Source of the DNA: Actinomadura livida
Lineage (GTDB): Bacteria > Actinomycetota > Actinomycetes > Streptosporangiales > Streptosporangiaceae
NCBI RefSeq assembly: GCF_014648675.1
Contig: NZ_BMRO01000014.1
Coordinates: 80,377 to 144,376 of the forward strand
Length of the DNA: 64,000 nt
Direction: 5' to 3'
The translations under genes and the position numbers were made by a program. A model generated the notes under the pieces. It searched no databases. It worked only from the letters and a program-made list of their open reading frames with translations, and was not told the DNA's origin. This document shows, in pieces, positions 42,128 to 50,864 of this stretch (positions are counted from its first letter, which is position 1; every line of letters begins with the position of its first letter).

Positions 42128-42318
42128 TGGTGACCCCAGCCACCACAGCAACCCCGCAACAGCCTCAACGCCTGCGATCGCGTCCGAAGGCAGGTTTCGA
42201 GCGAAGCAAGAAACCTGATCGCGCAGCGAGCCCCTGGGCGAGCCGGAGCGATGCAGCGATCGCGCGCATTGCCCGTTGAAGGGAGGGCCCTCTAGGGCCC
42301 GACCGCCGAGGGCAATGC
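42128..42318. repeat. Inverted copy (C) of the hairpin-bearing dispersed repeat
   Basis: Reverse-complement copy of the block at 36723-36877 plus the hairpin: here the stem is GGGCCCT (42285-42291) and AGGGCCC (42294-42300). Compared with copies A/B, two base pairs differ but still pair. This lies in the 467-bp gap before the DUF6049 gene; nothing else is evident there. Copies A/B and C bracket MFS, bioA, cca and the YbaK gene. Confidence 0.8.
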
Positions 42319-42436
42319 CATAAACTCACCCCGTGGTGCGGGATACGGATGCCCGCCGGTCCGAGGCGGCCAGGTGCGTGGCCGGTGCGGCTTTTGGAGT
42401 CGGCCCGGCGCTCGGCGGCGCCTGGGCGGATGCGGC

Positions 42437-44884
42437 GTGAGACGCGTCAAACGCGCGGTCGCGCTGGCCGCTCTCCTGCCCTGTTTCGCGTTGGCGGCGC
42501 CGGCGGCCCTGGTGCCTCCGGCCGCGGCGTCGGCGCAGCCCCAGAAACTGGCGTTGCAGCGGGCTCAGGTGGGGGTCGGGCTGACGAAGGTGAGCCCGAA
42601 GACGGTCCGCGACAACTCCAAGATCGAGATCTCGGGGCTGGCGAAGAACCGTACGGGCGAGCAGCTCGCCGGGCTCACGCTGCGGCTGCGGTACAGCGCG
42701 CAGCCGGTCCTCAGCCGGAGCCAGCTCGACCAGTTCTCGACCGGCCAGCCGAGCCTGATGCCCAATGTGGGCCCGCAGCAGCCGCTCAGCGGCGCGGTCG
42801 CGCCGGGTGCGACGCAGAAGTGGACGTTCAAGACCAGCGCCGGCGCGCTGCGGCTGAACGCCCCGGCCGGCACCCCGGGCGTCTACCCGGTGGGCGTCGA
42901 GGTGCTGAACTCGGCGCAGCAGGTGGTCGGCGGGCTGACGACGTTCCTGACGTTCATGCCGAAGCAGCGGCATTTCAAGCAGGTGGCGGTCAGCTGGGTG
43001 TGGCCGCTGGTCGACCGGATGCACCGGACCGACGACCAGACGTTCTTCGACGACCGCCTCACCCAGGACCTGGCGCCCAGGGGGCGGCTCGGGTCGCTCG
43101 TGGACGCGGCCGCCGCGACGGACACCCCCGTCACGTGGGGCATCGACCCGGCCCTGCTGGACGACGCGCAACGCATGGCGTCCGGCGACTACAGGGTGGA
43201 GCCGTTCGGCGCGAAGGCGGCGGAGAAGGAGAAGAGCGCGGCCGCGGCGGCGTGGCTGGCGGCGCTGAAGAACGCGTCCAAGAGCGACCCGTACTTCACG
43301 CTGCCGTACGGCGACCCCGACGTCGTCGCCCTCATCCGCCACAAGATGCCGCGCGACATCGATGTCGCGTTCGCCGCGCGCAACACCGGTGTCGCGACAC
43401 AGGTCCTCGGCCGGGCGGCGAACGCGAACGTCGCCTGGCCGGCGTACGGCGCGGCCGGTCCTGGAACGCTTGAACAGCTCGCCGAGCACGCGCTGAAGGA
43501 CGGCGGGTCGTTCCTGATGAGCAGCTCGCAGTTCCAGCCCCCGCAGACTGGGGAGCTGCCGAACGCGACCACGAAGGTGCCGACGAGGGCGGGCGAGCAG
43601 AACGCCCTGCTGTTCGACGAGAAGCTCAACAAGATCGTCAGCGAGGGTTCGGAGTCGTCCTACGGCGCGCTGCTGACCGAGCAGCGCTTCCTCGCCGAGA
43701 CGGCGATGATCGCGGCGGAGGCGCCGAACCAGCAGCGCACCGTGGTCGTCGCGCCCGACCGGCACTGGAACCCGGCGCCGGGTCTCGCGGAGAAGCTGCT
43801 GAGGTACACCGGCGACGCGGCGTGGCTCCGCGACCTGCCGCTGGACGAGATCGAGTCCACCGCCCCGCAGGCCAGGGCGTTCAACGGCTACCCCGACTCC
43901 TTCGAGCGGTTCGAGGTGGGGGACGCGCACCTCGCGCAGATCCGGACGCTCGCCCGCCGCGCGGCGACGTTCCGGTCGGTGATGACGAACGACGTCAACA
44001 TCTCCTACGAGCGTGCGCTGCTGCGCCTGGCGTCGGTGTCGTGGCGGGCGATGCCGGGTCGCGCGAAGCAGTCCCGCAACGCGCTCACGCATCGGATCGA
44101 GTCCGACATGAGCCAGGTCCGCATCGTCACCACCAAGAACAAGCGGGTGCTGATGGGCGGCAGCTCCGGCAAGCTGCCGGTGCTCGTGGAGAACACGCTG
44201 CGGAACCAGTCGGTGCGGGTGCGGCTCGTCGCGACGTCCGAGAACACCGCGAAGCTCCAGCTCGCGCAGCTGGACCCGGAGGAGGCGGTCATCGAGCTGC
44301 GGCCCGGGGAGCGGGCGCAGCGGTGGATTCCGGCGCAGGCGGCGGGCAACGGGAACTTCCGGGTCCGCCTCGACCTGGCGATCCCGAACTCCGGCGGGCG
44401 GACGCTGGGGAACGGCGAGACCATCACGGTCGTCACGACCGGATACGGGCGTATCGCACTGCTCATCACCGGCGGCGGACTTGCCGTACTCTTCGTGGGC
44501 GTCGGAGTGCGGGCCATCAGAGCAAGGCGCCGCCGGAAAGCGGAGGCAGCCGGTGACGGAGCGGGACCAGCAGGGACGCCCCCCGGGACGGGACAGCAGG
44601 GGTACGGGTTCCCCGGCGCAGGGCTCGCAGGGCCCGGGCTACCCACCCCCGGGCTCTCCGGGGCACCCGGGGCAGGGCCACCCGGCGCAGGGCATGCCGC
44701 AGGGTCCCCCGCCGGGCCCTCCACAGGGTCCTCCGCCGGGGCCGCCGCAGGGACCGCCCCCGGGATGGACCCCGCAGCCCCCCGGGACGCGGTACCCGAG
44801 CCCGCAGCCGACGGGAACTCCCCCGGGCGCGGCGGGCGCACCGCCGGCGACGGGGAACCCCGCGGCGGCGGAGACCGCGACTGA
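42437..44884 (+). CDS. DUF6049 family secreted/membrane protein
   Basis: An 815-residue protein from the GTG at 42437 with a signal peptide (VRRVKRAVALAALLPCFALA), a large extracytoplasmic region including TFMPKQRHFKQVAVSWVWPL and DDRLTQDLAPRGRLGSLVDA, and a C-terminal membrane span (IALLITGGGLAVLFVGVGVR) followed by a Gly/Pro-rich cytoplasmic tail of about 110 residues. DUF6049 genes sit directly before murJ in many actinomycetes, suggesting a cell-wall role. The tail is encoded in a region that also encodes the start of murJ in another frame (332-nt overlap from 44553). Confidence 0.85.
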   Translation: MRRVKRAVALAALLPCFALAAPAALVPPAAASAQPQKLALQRAQVGVGLTKVSPKTVRDNSKIEISGLAKNRTGEQLAGLTLRLRYSAQPVLSRSQLDQFSTGQPSLMPNVGPQQPLSGAVAPGATQKWTFKTSAGALRLNAPAGTPGVYPVGVEVLNSAQQVVGGLTTFLTFMPKQRHFKQVAVSWVWPLVDRMHRTDDQTFFDDRLTQDLAPRGRLGSLVDAAAATDTPVTWGIDPALLDDAQRMASGDYRVEPFGAKAAEKEKSAAAAAWLAALKNASKSDPYFTLPYGDPDVVALIRHKMPRDIDVAFAARNTGVATQVLGRAANANVAWPAYGAAGPGTLEQLAEHALKDGGSFLMSSSQFQPPQTGELPNATTKVPTRAGEQNALLFDEKLNKIVSEGSESSYGALLTEQRFLAETAMIAAEAPNQQRTVVVAPDRHWNPAPGLAEKLLRYTGDAAWLRDLPLDEIESTAPQARAFNGYPDSFERFEVGDAHLAQIRTLARRAATFRSVMTNDVNISYERALLRLASVSWRAMPGRAKQSRNALTHRIESDMSQVRIVTTKNKRVLMGGSSGKLPVLVENTLRNQSVRVRLVATSENTAKLQLAQLDPEEAVIELRPGERAQRWIPAQAAGNGNFRVRLDLAIPNSGGRTLGNGETITVVTTGYGRIALLITGGGLAVLFVGVGVRAIRARRRRKAEAAGDGAGPAGTPPGTGQQGYGFPGAGLAGPGLPTPGLSGAPGAGPPGAGHAAGSPAGPSTGSSAGAAAGTAPGMDPAAPRDAVPEPAADGNSPGRGGRTAGDGEPRGGGDRD

Positions 44885-46616
44885 CATCCCCCTCCCCGGC
44901 GGGAGCGGCGAGCCGGCGGTGGACACGCGCACCGGCGGCGGCCCGGGGGAGCCCCCCAAGGGCGGCGGCACGGGCCAGGCGACCGGTGGCGGCGGCGGCC
45001 TGCTGCGCTCCGGCGCGATCATGGCGGTGGGGACGCTCGCGTCCCGCGTCACCGGGTTCCTGCGGACGGCGGTCATCGTCGCCGCGCTCGGCACCGGGAT
45101 GCTCGCCAACGCCTACAACACCGCCAACACGGTCCCCAACCAGATCTACGACCTGCTGCTCGGCGGCATCCTCGTCAGCGTCATCGTCCCGCTGCTGGTG
45201 CGGGCCAAGGAACGCGACCGCGAGTACGGCGAGCGGTACGAGCAGCGGGTGTTCACCCTCGCGGTGATCGGCCTCGCCGTCCTCACCGTCGTCGCGGTGC
45301 TGTGCGCGCCGCTGTTCATCGACATCCTCGCGGGCAGCTTCACCGGCGACCAGCGGGACGTCGCGATCCTGTTCGCGCGGTTCTTCCTGCCCCAGCTGTT
45401 CTTCTACGGCGTCGGCGCGTTCGCCGGGGCGATCCTCAACACCCGCGGCAGCTTCGGCGCCCCGATGTGGGCGCCCGTGCTGAACAACATCGTGGTGATC
45501 GCCATCGGCGGCGCGTTCCTGGCGATCACCGCCGGGCCGGTCACCCCGTCCGACATCACCGACGGCCAGATGATGCTGCTGTCCCTGGGCACCACCGGCG
45601 GGATCGTGCTGCAGACGGTCGCGCTGTGGCCGTCCCTGCGCCGGGTCGGGTTCCGGTGGCGGCCGCGGCTGGACTTCCAGCGCGGCGAGATCGGCGAGGT
45701 CCTGCGGCTGGGCGCCTGGACGCTCGTGTACGTCGTCGCCACGCAGGCCGCGTTCGCCGTCGTGACCGCGCTGGCGAACCGCGCCGGGAACCTCGCGGTG
45801 GACGAGGGCATCGGCGAGGGCTACGGGTACACGCCGTACTTCAACGCCTACCAGCTCTTCCAGCTGCCGTACGCCATCGTCGGCGTCTCGGTGATCACCG
45901 CGCTGCTGCCGCGGATGAGCCGGTTCGCGGCCGAGGGCAAGACCGCGGACCTGCGCGCCGCGTTCTCCACCGGGCTGCGGCTCTCCTCGGTGATCATCAT
46001 GCCGGCGGCGGCGCTGATGCTGGTGCTCGGCCCGGAGATCACCACGGTGCTGTTCGCGCACGGCAACACCTCGGCCGACGACGCCCTGGTCATCGCGCGG
46101 GTGATGCAGATGTTCGCGATCGCGCTCGTGCCGTTCTCGATCTACCAGCTGATGCTGCGGGTCTTCTACGCCCACCGCGACACCAGGACGCCCGCGCTGA
46201 TCGGCATGGTCACCGTCACGACCAACATCATCATGGCGTTCACCGCCTACAGCGTCCTCGACGTCCGGTGGATCGTGGTCGGCATCGCCGGCGGGTTCGC
46301 GATCACCAACGTGGTCGGCACGCTGACCTGCTGGCTGGTCCTGCGCCGCAAGCTCGGCGGAATCGACGGGCGCCGCATCGTCGGCGGCCACCTGAAGCTC
46401 GCGGTCGCGATCTGGCCGCTGATCGGGTTCGCCTACGCCACGCACACCGTCGCCGACGCCGTGGGCGACACCTCCACGCTGGTCCCGGCGCTCATCACGC
46501 TGGTCGTCGGCTCCGCCGGCGGCGGCATTCTGTACCTGGTCTTCGCGAAGCTCCTGCGGGTGGACGAGGTCCAGACGGCGATCTCCACCTTCGCCCGGAA
46601 ACTGCCCGGCCGCTGA
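44553..46616 (+). CDS. murJ: Lipid II flippase MurJ (MviN)
   Basis: A 687-residue protein. The GTG at 44553 is preceded by GGAGG (44542-44546), better than the upstream frame start at 44481. Residues 1-149 are Pro/Gln/Gly-rich cytoplasmic sequence with PPPGPPQGP repeats. A polytopic MurJ core with about 14 helices follows (SGAIMAVGTLASRVTGFLRT, then GTGMLANAYNTANTVPNQIY and GALFYAHRDTRTPAL-like PFSIYQLMLRVFYAHRDTRT). MurJ moves lipid II outward for peptidoglycan synthesis. Unlike mycobacterial MviN it ends after the membrane core; the pseudokinase part is a separate gene downstream. Confidence 0.93.
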   Translation: MTERDQQGRPPGRDSRGTGSPAQGSQGPGYPPPGSPGHPGQGHPAQGMPQGPPPGPPQGPPPGPPQGPPPGWTPQPPGTRYPSPQPTGTPPGAAGAPPATGNPAAAETATDIPLPGGSGEPAVDTRTGGGPGEPPKGGGTGQATGGGGGLLRSGAIMAVGTLASRVTGFLRTAVIVAALGTGMLANAYNTANTVPNQIYDLLLGGILVSVIVPLLVRAKERDREYGERYEQRVFTLAVIGLAVLTVVAVLCAPLFIDILAGSFTGDQRDVAILFARFFLPQLFFYGVGAFAGAILNTRGSFGAPMWAPVLNNIVVIAIGGAFLAITAGPVTPSDITDGQMMLLSLGTTGGIVLQTVALWPSLRRVGFRWRPRLDFQRGEIGEVLRLGAWTLVYVVATQAAFAVVTALANRAGNLAVDEGIGEGYGYTPYFNAYQLFQLPYAIVGVSVITALLPRMSRFAAEGKTADLRAAFSTGLRLSSVIIMPAAALMLVLGPEITTVLFAHGNTSADDALVIARVMQMFAIALVPFSIYQLMLRVFYAHRDTRTPALIGMVTVTTNIIMAFTAYSVLDVRWIVVGIAGGFAITNVVGTLTCWLVLRRKLGGIDGRRIVGGHLKLAVAIWPLIGFAYATHTVADAVGDTSTLVPALITLVVGSAGGGILYLVFAKLLRVDEVQTAISTFARKLPGR

Positions 46617-46810
46617 CCTCCGCGCCCGGAAAGCACGGCAAAGTAAAAAGGACGCGCGGCGATAAGGCGGGCCACTCGTGCGAGTAGCCACTACCATGTG
46701 GGGGACTACGGCTTGCGGGGCGACACCCTGGGGAACGCAAAGAGGAGGGTCGGAGGCGTAAGCTGCCACGCCACTAACATGGGATCTGACCACCTGCGCA
46801 GGACGCTGCC

Positions 46811-48415
46811 GTGAGCACGTCCGTCATCGAGCCCGGCACACGTCTCGCCGGCCGCTACCGGCTTGAGGAGCGCATCAGCGACTCAGGCGGATCGAGCCTC
46901 TGGAAGGCCATCGACGAGATCCTCGCCCGGGCCGTCGCCGTCCGCACCTTCGACCCGAAGTTCCCCCGGATCGGCGAGGTGGTCACCTCCGCCCGCGCGG
47001 CGAGCCGGCTCACCGACCCGCGGCTCACCCAGGTGTTCGACGCCGACGACAGCGGCGAGAGCGCCTACGTCGTCAGCGAGTGGGTCGCCGGCGAGACGCT
47101 GGAGGGCATGCTCGCCAAGGCGCCGCTGGAGCCCGGCCGCGCCGCGACGCTGCTGTACGAGGCGTCCGAGGCCATCGCCGCCGCGCACGCCGCGGGCCTG
47201 TCGCACCTGTGCCTCACGCCCCGCGACCTGGTCTGGACGACCGGCGGCACGGTGAAGCTGCTCGGCGTCGCGACCAACGCCGTCCTCGGCGACATGCACT
47301 CCGACGACCCCGGCGGCGACGACGTCCGCGGCCTCGGCCGGATGCTGTACGCGGCGCTCACCGCGCACTGGCCCGGCGACGAGAGCGGCTCCGCGCTGCC
47401 CGCCGCGCCCACGGCCGACGGCGTCCCGTACGCGCCCCGGCAGGTCCAGGCCGGCATCTCGCACGCGGTCGACGCGCTCGTGTGCCGCTGCCTCGGCATC
47501 GGCCGGGCCGAGCCGCTCGCCTCCCCCGCCGACCTGGCCAAGGCGCTGCGCGGCGTCCCCCGGACCCCGCTGCCGCTGTTCGCCGGCCTCGGCAACGCCC
47601 AGCCGCCGACCCCGCGCCCCGCGGCTCCCCGCCGCGCGACGTCGACGACGACGCGGCCGGACCAGCCGTCCGCGCGGGACCGCACGCACGCGTCGCACGT
47701 CCCGCCGCCGCGGACGCGCGCCCAGCACGCCGACTACGCGCCGCCGGCGTCGTCGTCCACCCGCACGACACCGGCCCGCAGCCGCGGCGCGCACAGTGGC
47801 GGCAGCGGGTCCGGGCCCTTCGGCAACCGCGCCCTCCTCGGCGTCGCCGCGGCGGCGCTCACCGTCATCGTCGGCATAGGCGTCTGGGCGCTGTCCAGCG
47901 GCGGCGGCGACCCGGAGGACGGCGGCGTCACCGACCCGGGCCAGCAGAGCGCGCAGCCCAAGCCGTCCGTGGTGAAGCTGGACGCGCAGAACGCGGCCCC
48001 CTTCCAGGACTCGCGCCCCACCAACCAGGACACCGCCATCGGCGACGACATCGAAACGGTCATCGACGGGCGGCCGAGCGGCGAATGGGCGACGCAGCGC
48101 TACGCCGACGCCAACTTCGGCAACTACTCCAAGGGCCTCGGCGTCCTGCTCGACATGGGCAAGCCGGTCGACATCGCCAACGTCAAGATCCACTCGCCGG
48201 TCAGCGGCGGAACGCTGCAGGTCAGGGTCGGCGACTCGCAGTCGCTGAGCGGCCTGAAGGCGGTCGGTCAGCAGACGCCCAACGGCGGCGAGATCACCGT
48301 CACCGCCAACCCGCACGTCACCGGGCAATACGTCCTCGTCTGGTTCACCAAGCTCCCCTCGTCGCCCGCCAAGGGCAGGCTCGGCGAGGTCACCGTCTAC
48401 GGCGCGGCGGGCTGA
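46811..48415 (+). CDS. Membrane-anchored pseudokinase with C-terminal extracytoplasmic domain
   Basis: A 534-residue protein: kinase-like domain (1-250), Pro-rich linker, membrane span about 341-361 (ALLGVAAAALTVIVGIGVWA) and an extracellular discoidin-like beta domain (IGDDIETVIDGRPSGEWATQ, then YSKGLGVLLDMGKPVDIANV). Catalytic signatures are degraded: the usual VAVK lysine is Arg (AVAVRTF), HRD is replaced by LTPRDL and DFG by LLGVAT. In M. tuberculosis the same pseudokinase is fused to the MurJ protein MviN and, once phosphorylated, binds FhaA to restrain peptidoglycan synthesis. Here the fusion is split into two adjacent genes. Confidence 0.85.
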   Translation: MSTSVIEPGTRLAGRYRLEERISDSGGSSLWKAIDEILARAVAVRTFDPKFPRIGEVVTSARAASRLTDPRLTQVFDADDSGESAYVVSEWVAGETLEGMLAKAPLEPGRAATLLYEASEAIAAAHAAGLSHLCLTPRDLVWTTGGTVKLLGVATNAVLGDMHSDDPGGDDVRGLGRMLYAALTAHWPGDESGSALPAAPTADGVPYAPRQVQAGISHAVDALVCRCLGIGRAEPLASPADLAKALRGVPRTPLPLFAGLGNAQPPTPRPAAPRRATSTTTRPDQPSARDRTHASHVPPPRTRAQHADYAPPASSSTRTTPARSRGAHSGGSGSGPFGNRALLGVAAAALTVIVGIGVWALSSGGGDPEDGGVTDPGQQSAQPKPSVVKLDAQNAAPFQDSRPTNQDTAIGDDIETVIDGRPSGEWATQRYADANFGNYSKGLGVLLDMGKPVDIANVKIHSPVSGGTLQVRVGDSQSLSGLKAVGQQTPNGGEITVTANPHVTGQYVLVWFTKLPSSPAKGRLGEVTVYGAAG

Positions 48416-48583
48416 TCACCCTCGTTACGGCGCTCCTGAGCTGTGACGAGGAGTGGCGCATGTCTGTATCGTGCCTGTGAGCAGATTGTCCCCTCGCCCC
48501 CAGGAACCTGTGGTGCATTCCCCAGCAGCCGGTCGTGGACGCCCCGCACCGACCGAGCGTCCAGAACACGAAAGCGGCCGCTC

Positions 48584-49207
48584 ATGACATCGGTGAGCAT
48601 GCGTCGGGTCGACGAGGTGCCCGACAAGGAGCTCCTCGCCCGCCACGCCCAGGGGGACCCGCACGCGTTCGCCGAACTCGTGCACCGCCACCGCGACCGC
48701 ATGTGGGCCGTCGCCCTGCGGACCATCGGCGACCCGGAGGAGGCGGCGGACGCGCTGCAGGACGCCTGCCTCTCGGCGTTCCGCGCCGCCGCGCGGTTCC
48801 GCGGCGACGCGGCCGTCACCACCTGGCTGCACCGGATCGTCGTGAACGCGTGCCTGGACCGCATCAGGCGCAAGTCCGTCCGCCCGGCGACGCCGATGGG
48901 CGACGACGCCACGTTCGACGCCGTCGCGCCGAAGATGCCCGACCCGACCGACGCGCACGGCGTCTCCCTCGACGTCAGCACGGCGCTGCAGCAGCTTCCG
49001 TACGAGCAGCGCGCCGCCCTGGTCCTGGTCGACATGATGGGCTACTCCGTCGACGACGCCGCGCAGGTCATGGAGGTCCCACCCGGAACGATCAAGAGCC
49101 GGTGCGCGCGGGGCCGCGCCAGGCTCGCGCCGCTTCTCGTGCACCACCGGAACCGACGGGAACACAAAAACGTCGGAGGTGTGGAAGGAGGTGGCATGCC
49201 CAAGTGA
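48584..49207 (+). CDS. sigM: ECF sigma factor SigM
   Basis: A 207-residue ECF sigma factor starting MTSVSMRRVDEVPDKELLAR, with region 2 (HAFAELVHRHRDRMWAVALR, TIGDPEEAADALQDACLSAF) and region 4 (LQQLPYEQRAALVLVDMMGY, VDDAAQVMEVPPGTIKSRCA). The order sigM, anti-sigma, trxB, trxA is the standard actinobacterial arrangement. In Streptomyces and Mycobacterium SigM responds to envelope or redox stress. Its stop overlaps the GTG of the anti-sigma gene by 4 nt, typical of coupled expression. An upstream in-frame extension to 48443 is not supported. Confidence 0.93.
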   Translation: MTSVSMRRVDEVPDKELLARHAQGDPHAFAELVHRHRDRMWAVALRTIGDPEEAADALQDACLSAFRAAARFRGDAAVTTWLHRIVVNACLDRIRRKSVRPATPMGDDATFDAVAPKMPDPTDAHGVSLDVSTALQQLPYEQRAALVLVDMMGYSVDDAAQVMEVPPGTIKSRCARGRARLAPLLVHHRNRREHKNVGGVEGGGMPK

Positions 49208-49965
49208 ACCCCGCACATCTTGACTACGACGTCTTGGCCGATCTGGCCGAGGGACTGCTCGAAGACGACGAAGCCGCCTCCGTCAGCGCGCACCTGGACA
49301 CCTGCGCCGAATGCCGCGACCTGTCCGCCGACCTTGCGGACGTGTCCCGGATCCTGGCGGAGGCACCCGTGCCGTCCATGCCCGCCGAACTGGCCGAGCG
49401 CATCGACACCGCGATCGCCGCGGAGTCGCTGAACACGGCCACCGTGGTGAGCATGGAGCAGCGGCGCGGAAGGCGGCATTGGCGGATACTCTCGGCGGCC
49501 GCCGCGGCCGTGATCGTGGTCGGCGGCGGAGCGGCGGTCGGCTCGATCGCCCTGGACGGGGCGGACAGCGAGGACGGCGCCGCGGCGACCCCGCCGCAGG
49601 ACAGCTCCGCCTCGGCCGAGGTCGGGCCGAAGGCGGCCGTTCCATCGCCCGCACCGGCCTTCAACGTCGCCCGCAGCGGCACCGACTACCGGGCCGGCGA
49701 ACTCGGCTCCCAGGTCGCCGAACTCCTGGACAGCAGGCGGCAGGCCGCCGCCGCGGACCCGGCCGGTCCACGGCTCAGGGGCTGCGTCTACGCCGTCACC
49801 CAGGGGAAGGCTCCCGACCTCGTCGACGAGGCCGCCTACGAAGGGAAACCCGCCTACGTCATCGCGGCACGCGGCGACGAGTCCGGCAAGTGGAACGTCT
49901 GGGTCGTCGGTCCGGACTGCTCCGCCGGCGACCCGGGCGTCCTGAAGACGCTGAAGAACACCTGA
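49204..49965 (+). CDS. Zinc-finger (HC2) anti-sigma factor paired with SigM
   Basis: A 253-residue protein from the GTG at 49204. A cytoplasmic anti-sigma domain carries the H-x3-C-x2-C zinc motif HLDTCAECRDLSADL (about residues 32-46). A membrane span follows (ILSAAAAAVIVVGGGAAVGS) and then an extracytoplasmic domain ending in YAVTQGKAPDLVDEAAYEGK. It would bind and hold SigM inactive until membrane stress. The 4-nt overlap with sigM and the family order support the pairing; the Streptomyces equivalent is RsmA. Confidence 0.9.
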   Translation: MNPAHLDYDVLADLAEGLLEDDEAASVSAHLDTCAECRDLSADLADVSRILAEAPVPSMPAELAERIDTAIAAESLNTATVVSMEQRRGRRHWRILSAAAAAVIVVGGGAAVGSIALDGADSEDGAAATPPQDSSASAEVGPKAAVPSPAPAFNVARSGTDYRAGELGSQVAELLDSRRQAAAADPAGPRLRGCVYAVTQGKAPDLVDEAAYEGKPAYVIAARGDESGKWNVWVVGPDCSAGDPGVLKTLKNT

Positions 49966-49995
49966 CCCGCCCCGCGCCCGGCCGCCGCCCGCGCT

Positions 49996-50568
49996 CTAGA
50001 GGGAGTCCAGGAAGTCCAGGGCGATCGTCCAGGCGCGCTCGGCGGCCTCGGCGTCGTGGTCGGGCAGGTCCGGGTCGGTGAACAGGTGCCCGGCGCCCCG
50101 GTAGCGGAAGACCTCCACGTCCGCGCCCGCGCGGCGCATCCGCAGGTACCAGGCGTTCAGCCAGTCGACCGGCTCGTAGGTGTCGGGATCGGCGACGTGC
50201 AGCTGGACGGGGATGTCGGTGGAGACGTCGTCCGCCATGTCGGACGTTCCGTGCAGAAGCAGCAGCCCGGCGGCCTTGGCGTCCGCGAACGCGAGGTTCT
50301 GGGCGAGCGAACCACCGAGCGAGAACCCCGCGTACACGAGGCCGCCCTCACCCACCAGCGGCGCGGCCGCCGCCACGGCCCGCCGCAGCAGCTCGTCCCG
50401 GCCGATCTCCTCCTTGATCTCGATGCCCGCCTCGGGCGTGTCGACGACCCGCCCGTCGTAGAGGTCGGGAACACGCACCTCATGCCCGGCCGCACGCAGC
50501 CGCTCGGCCGCCTGAAGCACCGCGGGCCGCAACCCGTACATCGAGTGGAGAAGCAGAACACGCGCCAT
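49996..50568 (-). CDS. Dienelactone hydrolase-family alpha/beta hydrolase
   Basis: A 190-residue protein: MARVLLLHSMYGLRPAVLQA, nucleophile elbow GFSLGGSLAQNLAF (here Ser rather than the Cys of classical dienelactone hydrolase), VPDLYDGRVVDTPEAG, and catalytic Asp/His candidates in QLHVADPDTYEP and RGAGHLFTDP. An esterase-like activity is likely; substrate unknown. It is convergent with the anti-sigma gene. Confidence 0.85.
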   Translation of the reverse strand: MARVLLLHSMYGLRPAVLQAAERLRAAGHEVRVPDLYDGRVVDTPEAGIEIKEEIGRDELLRRAVAAAAPLVGEGGLVYAGFSLGGSLAQNLAFADAKAAGLLLLHGTSDMADDVSTDIPVQLHVADPDTYEPVDWLNAWYLRMRRAGADVEVFRYRGAGHLFTDPDLPDHDAEAAERAWTIALDFLDSL

Positions 50569-50864
50569 GCCCCACACCCTATGACCAAGCATGCGGACGG
50601 CCCGGCTCATAGCGATCAGCTCCGAAGGCGGGTTGTGAGCCCGCGGGAATCCGATCGGCCGGCGCCTCCGGCAGGTCGGGAGCGACGCCGCGCGATCACG
50701 CCACAGGCCCACCGCAGGGCCGCCGCAGGGCCGGCCGGAGGCCTCTTCAGTGCCCGACGCTCGGGCGCCGCAACGGACACGCCGGTGTGGCGGGAATCAG
50801 CGGGGCCTAGGATCGGTTGACGCGACTAGCGGCATAGGTGGCCATGGAGGAGAGGCGCAGAACA

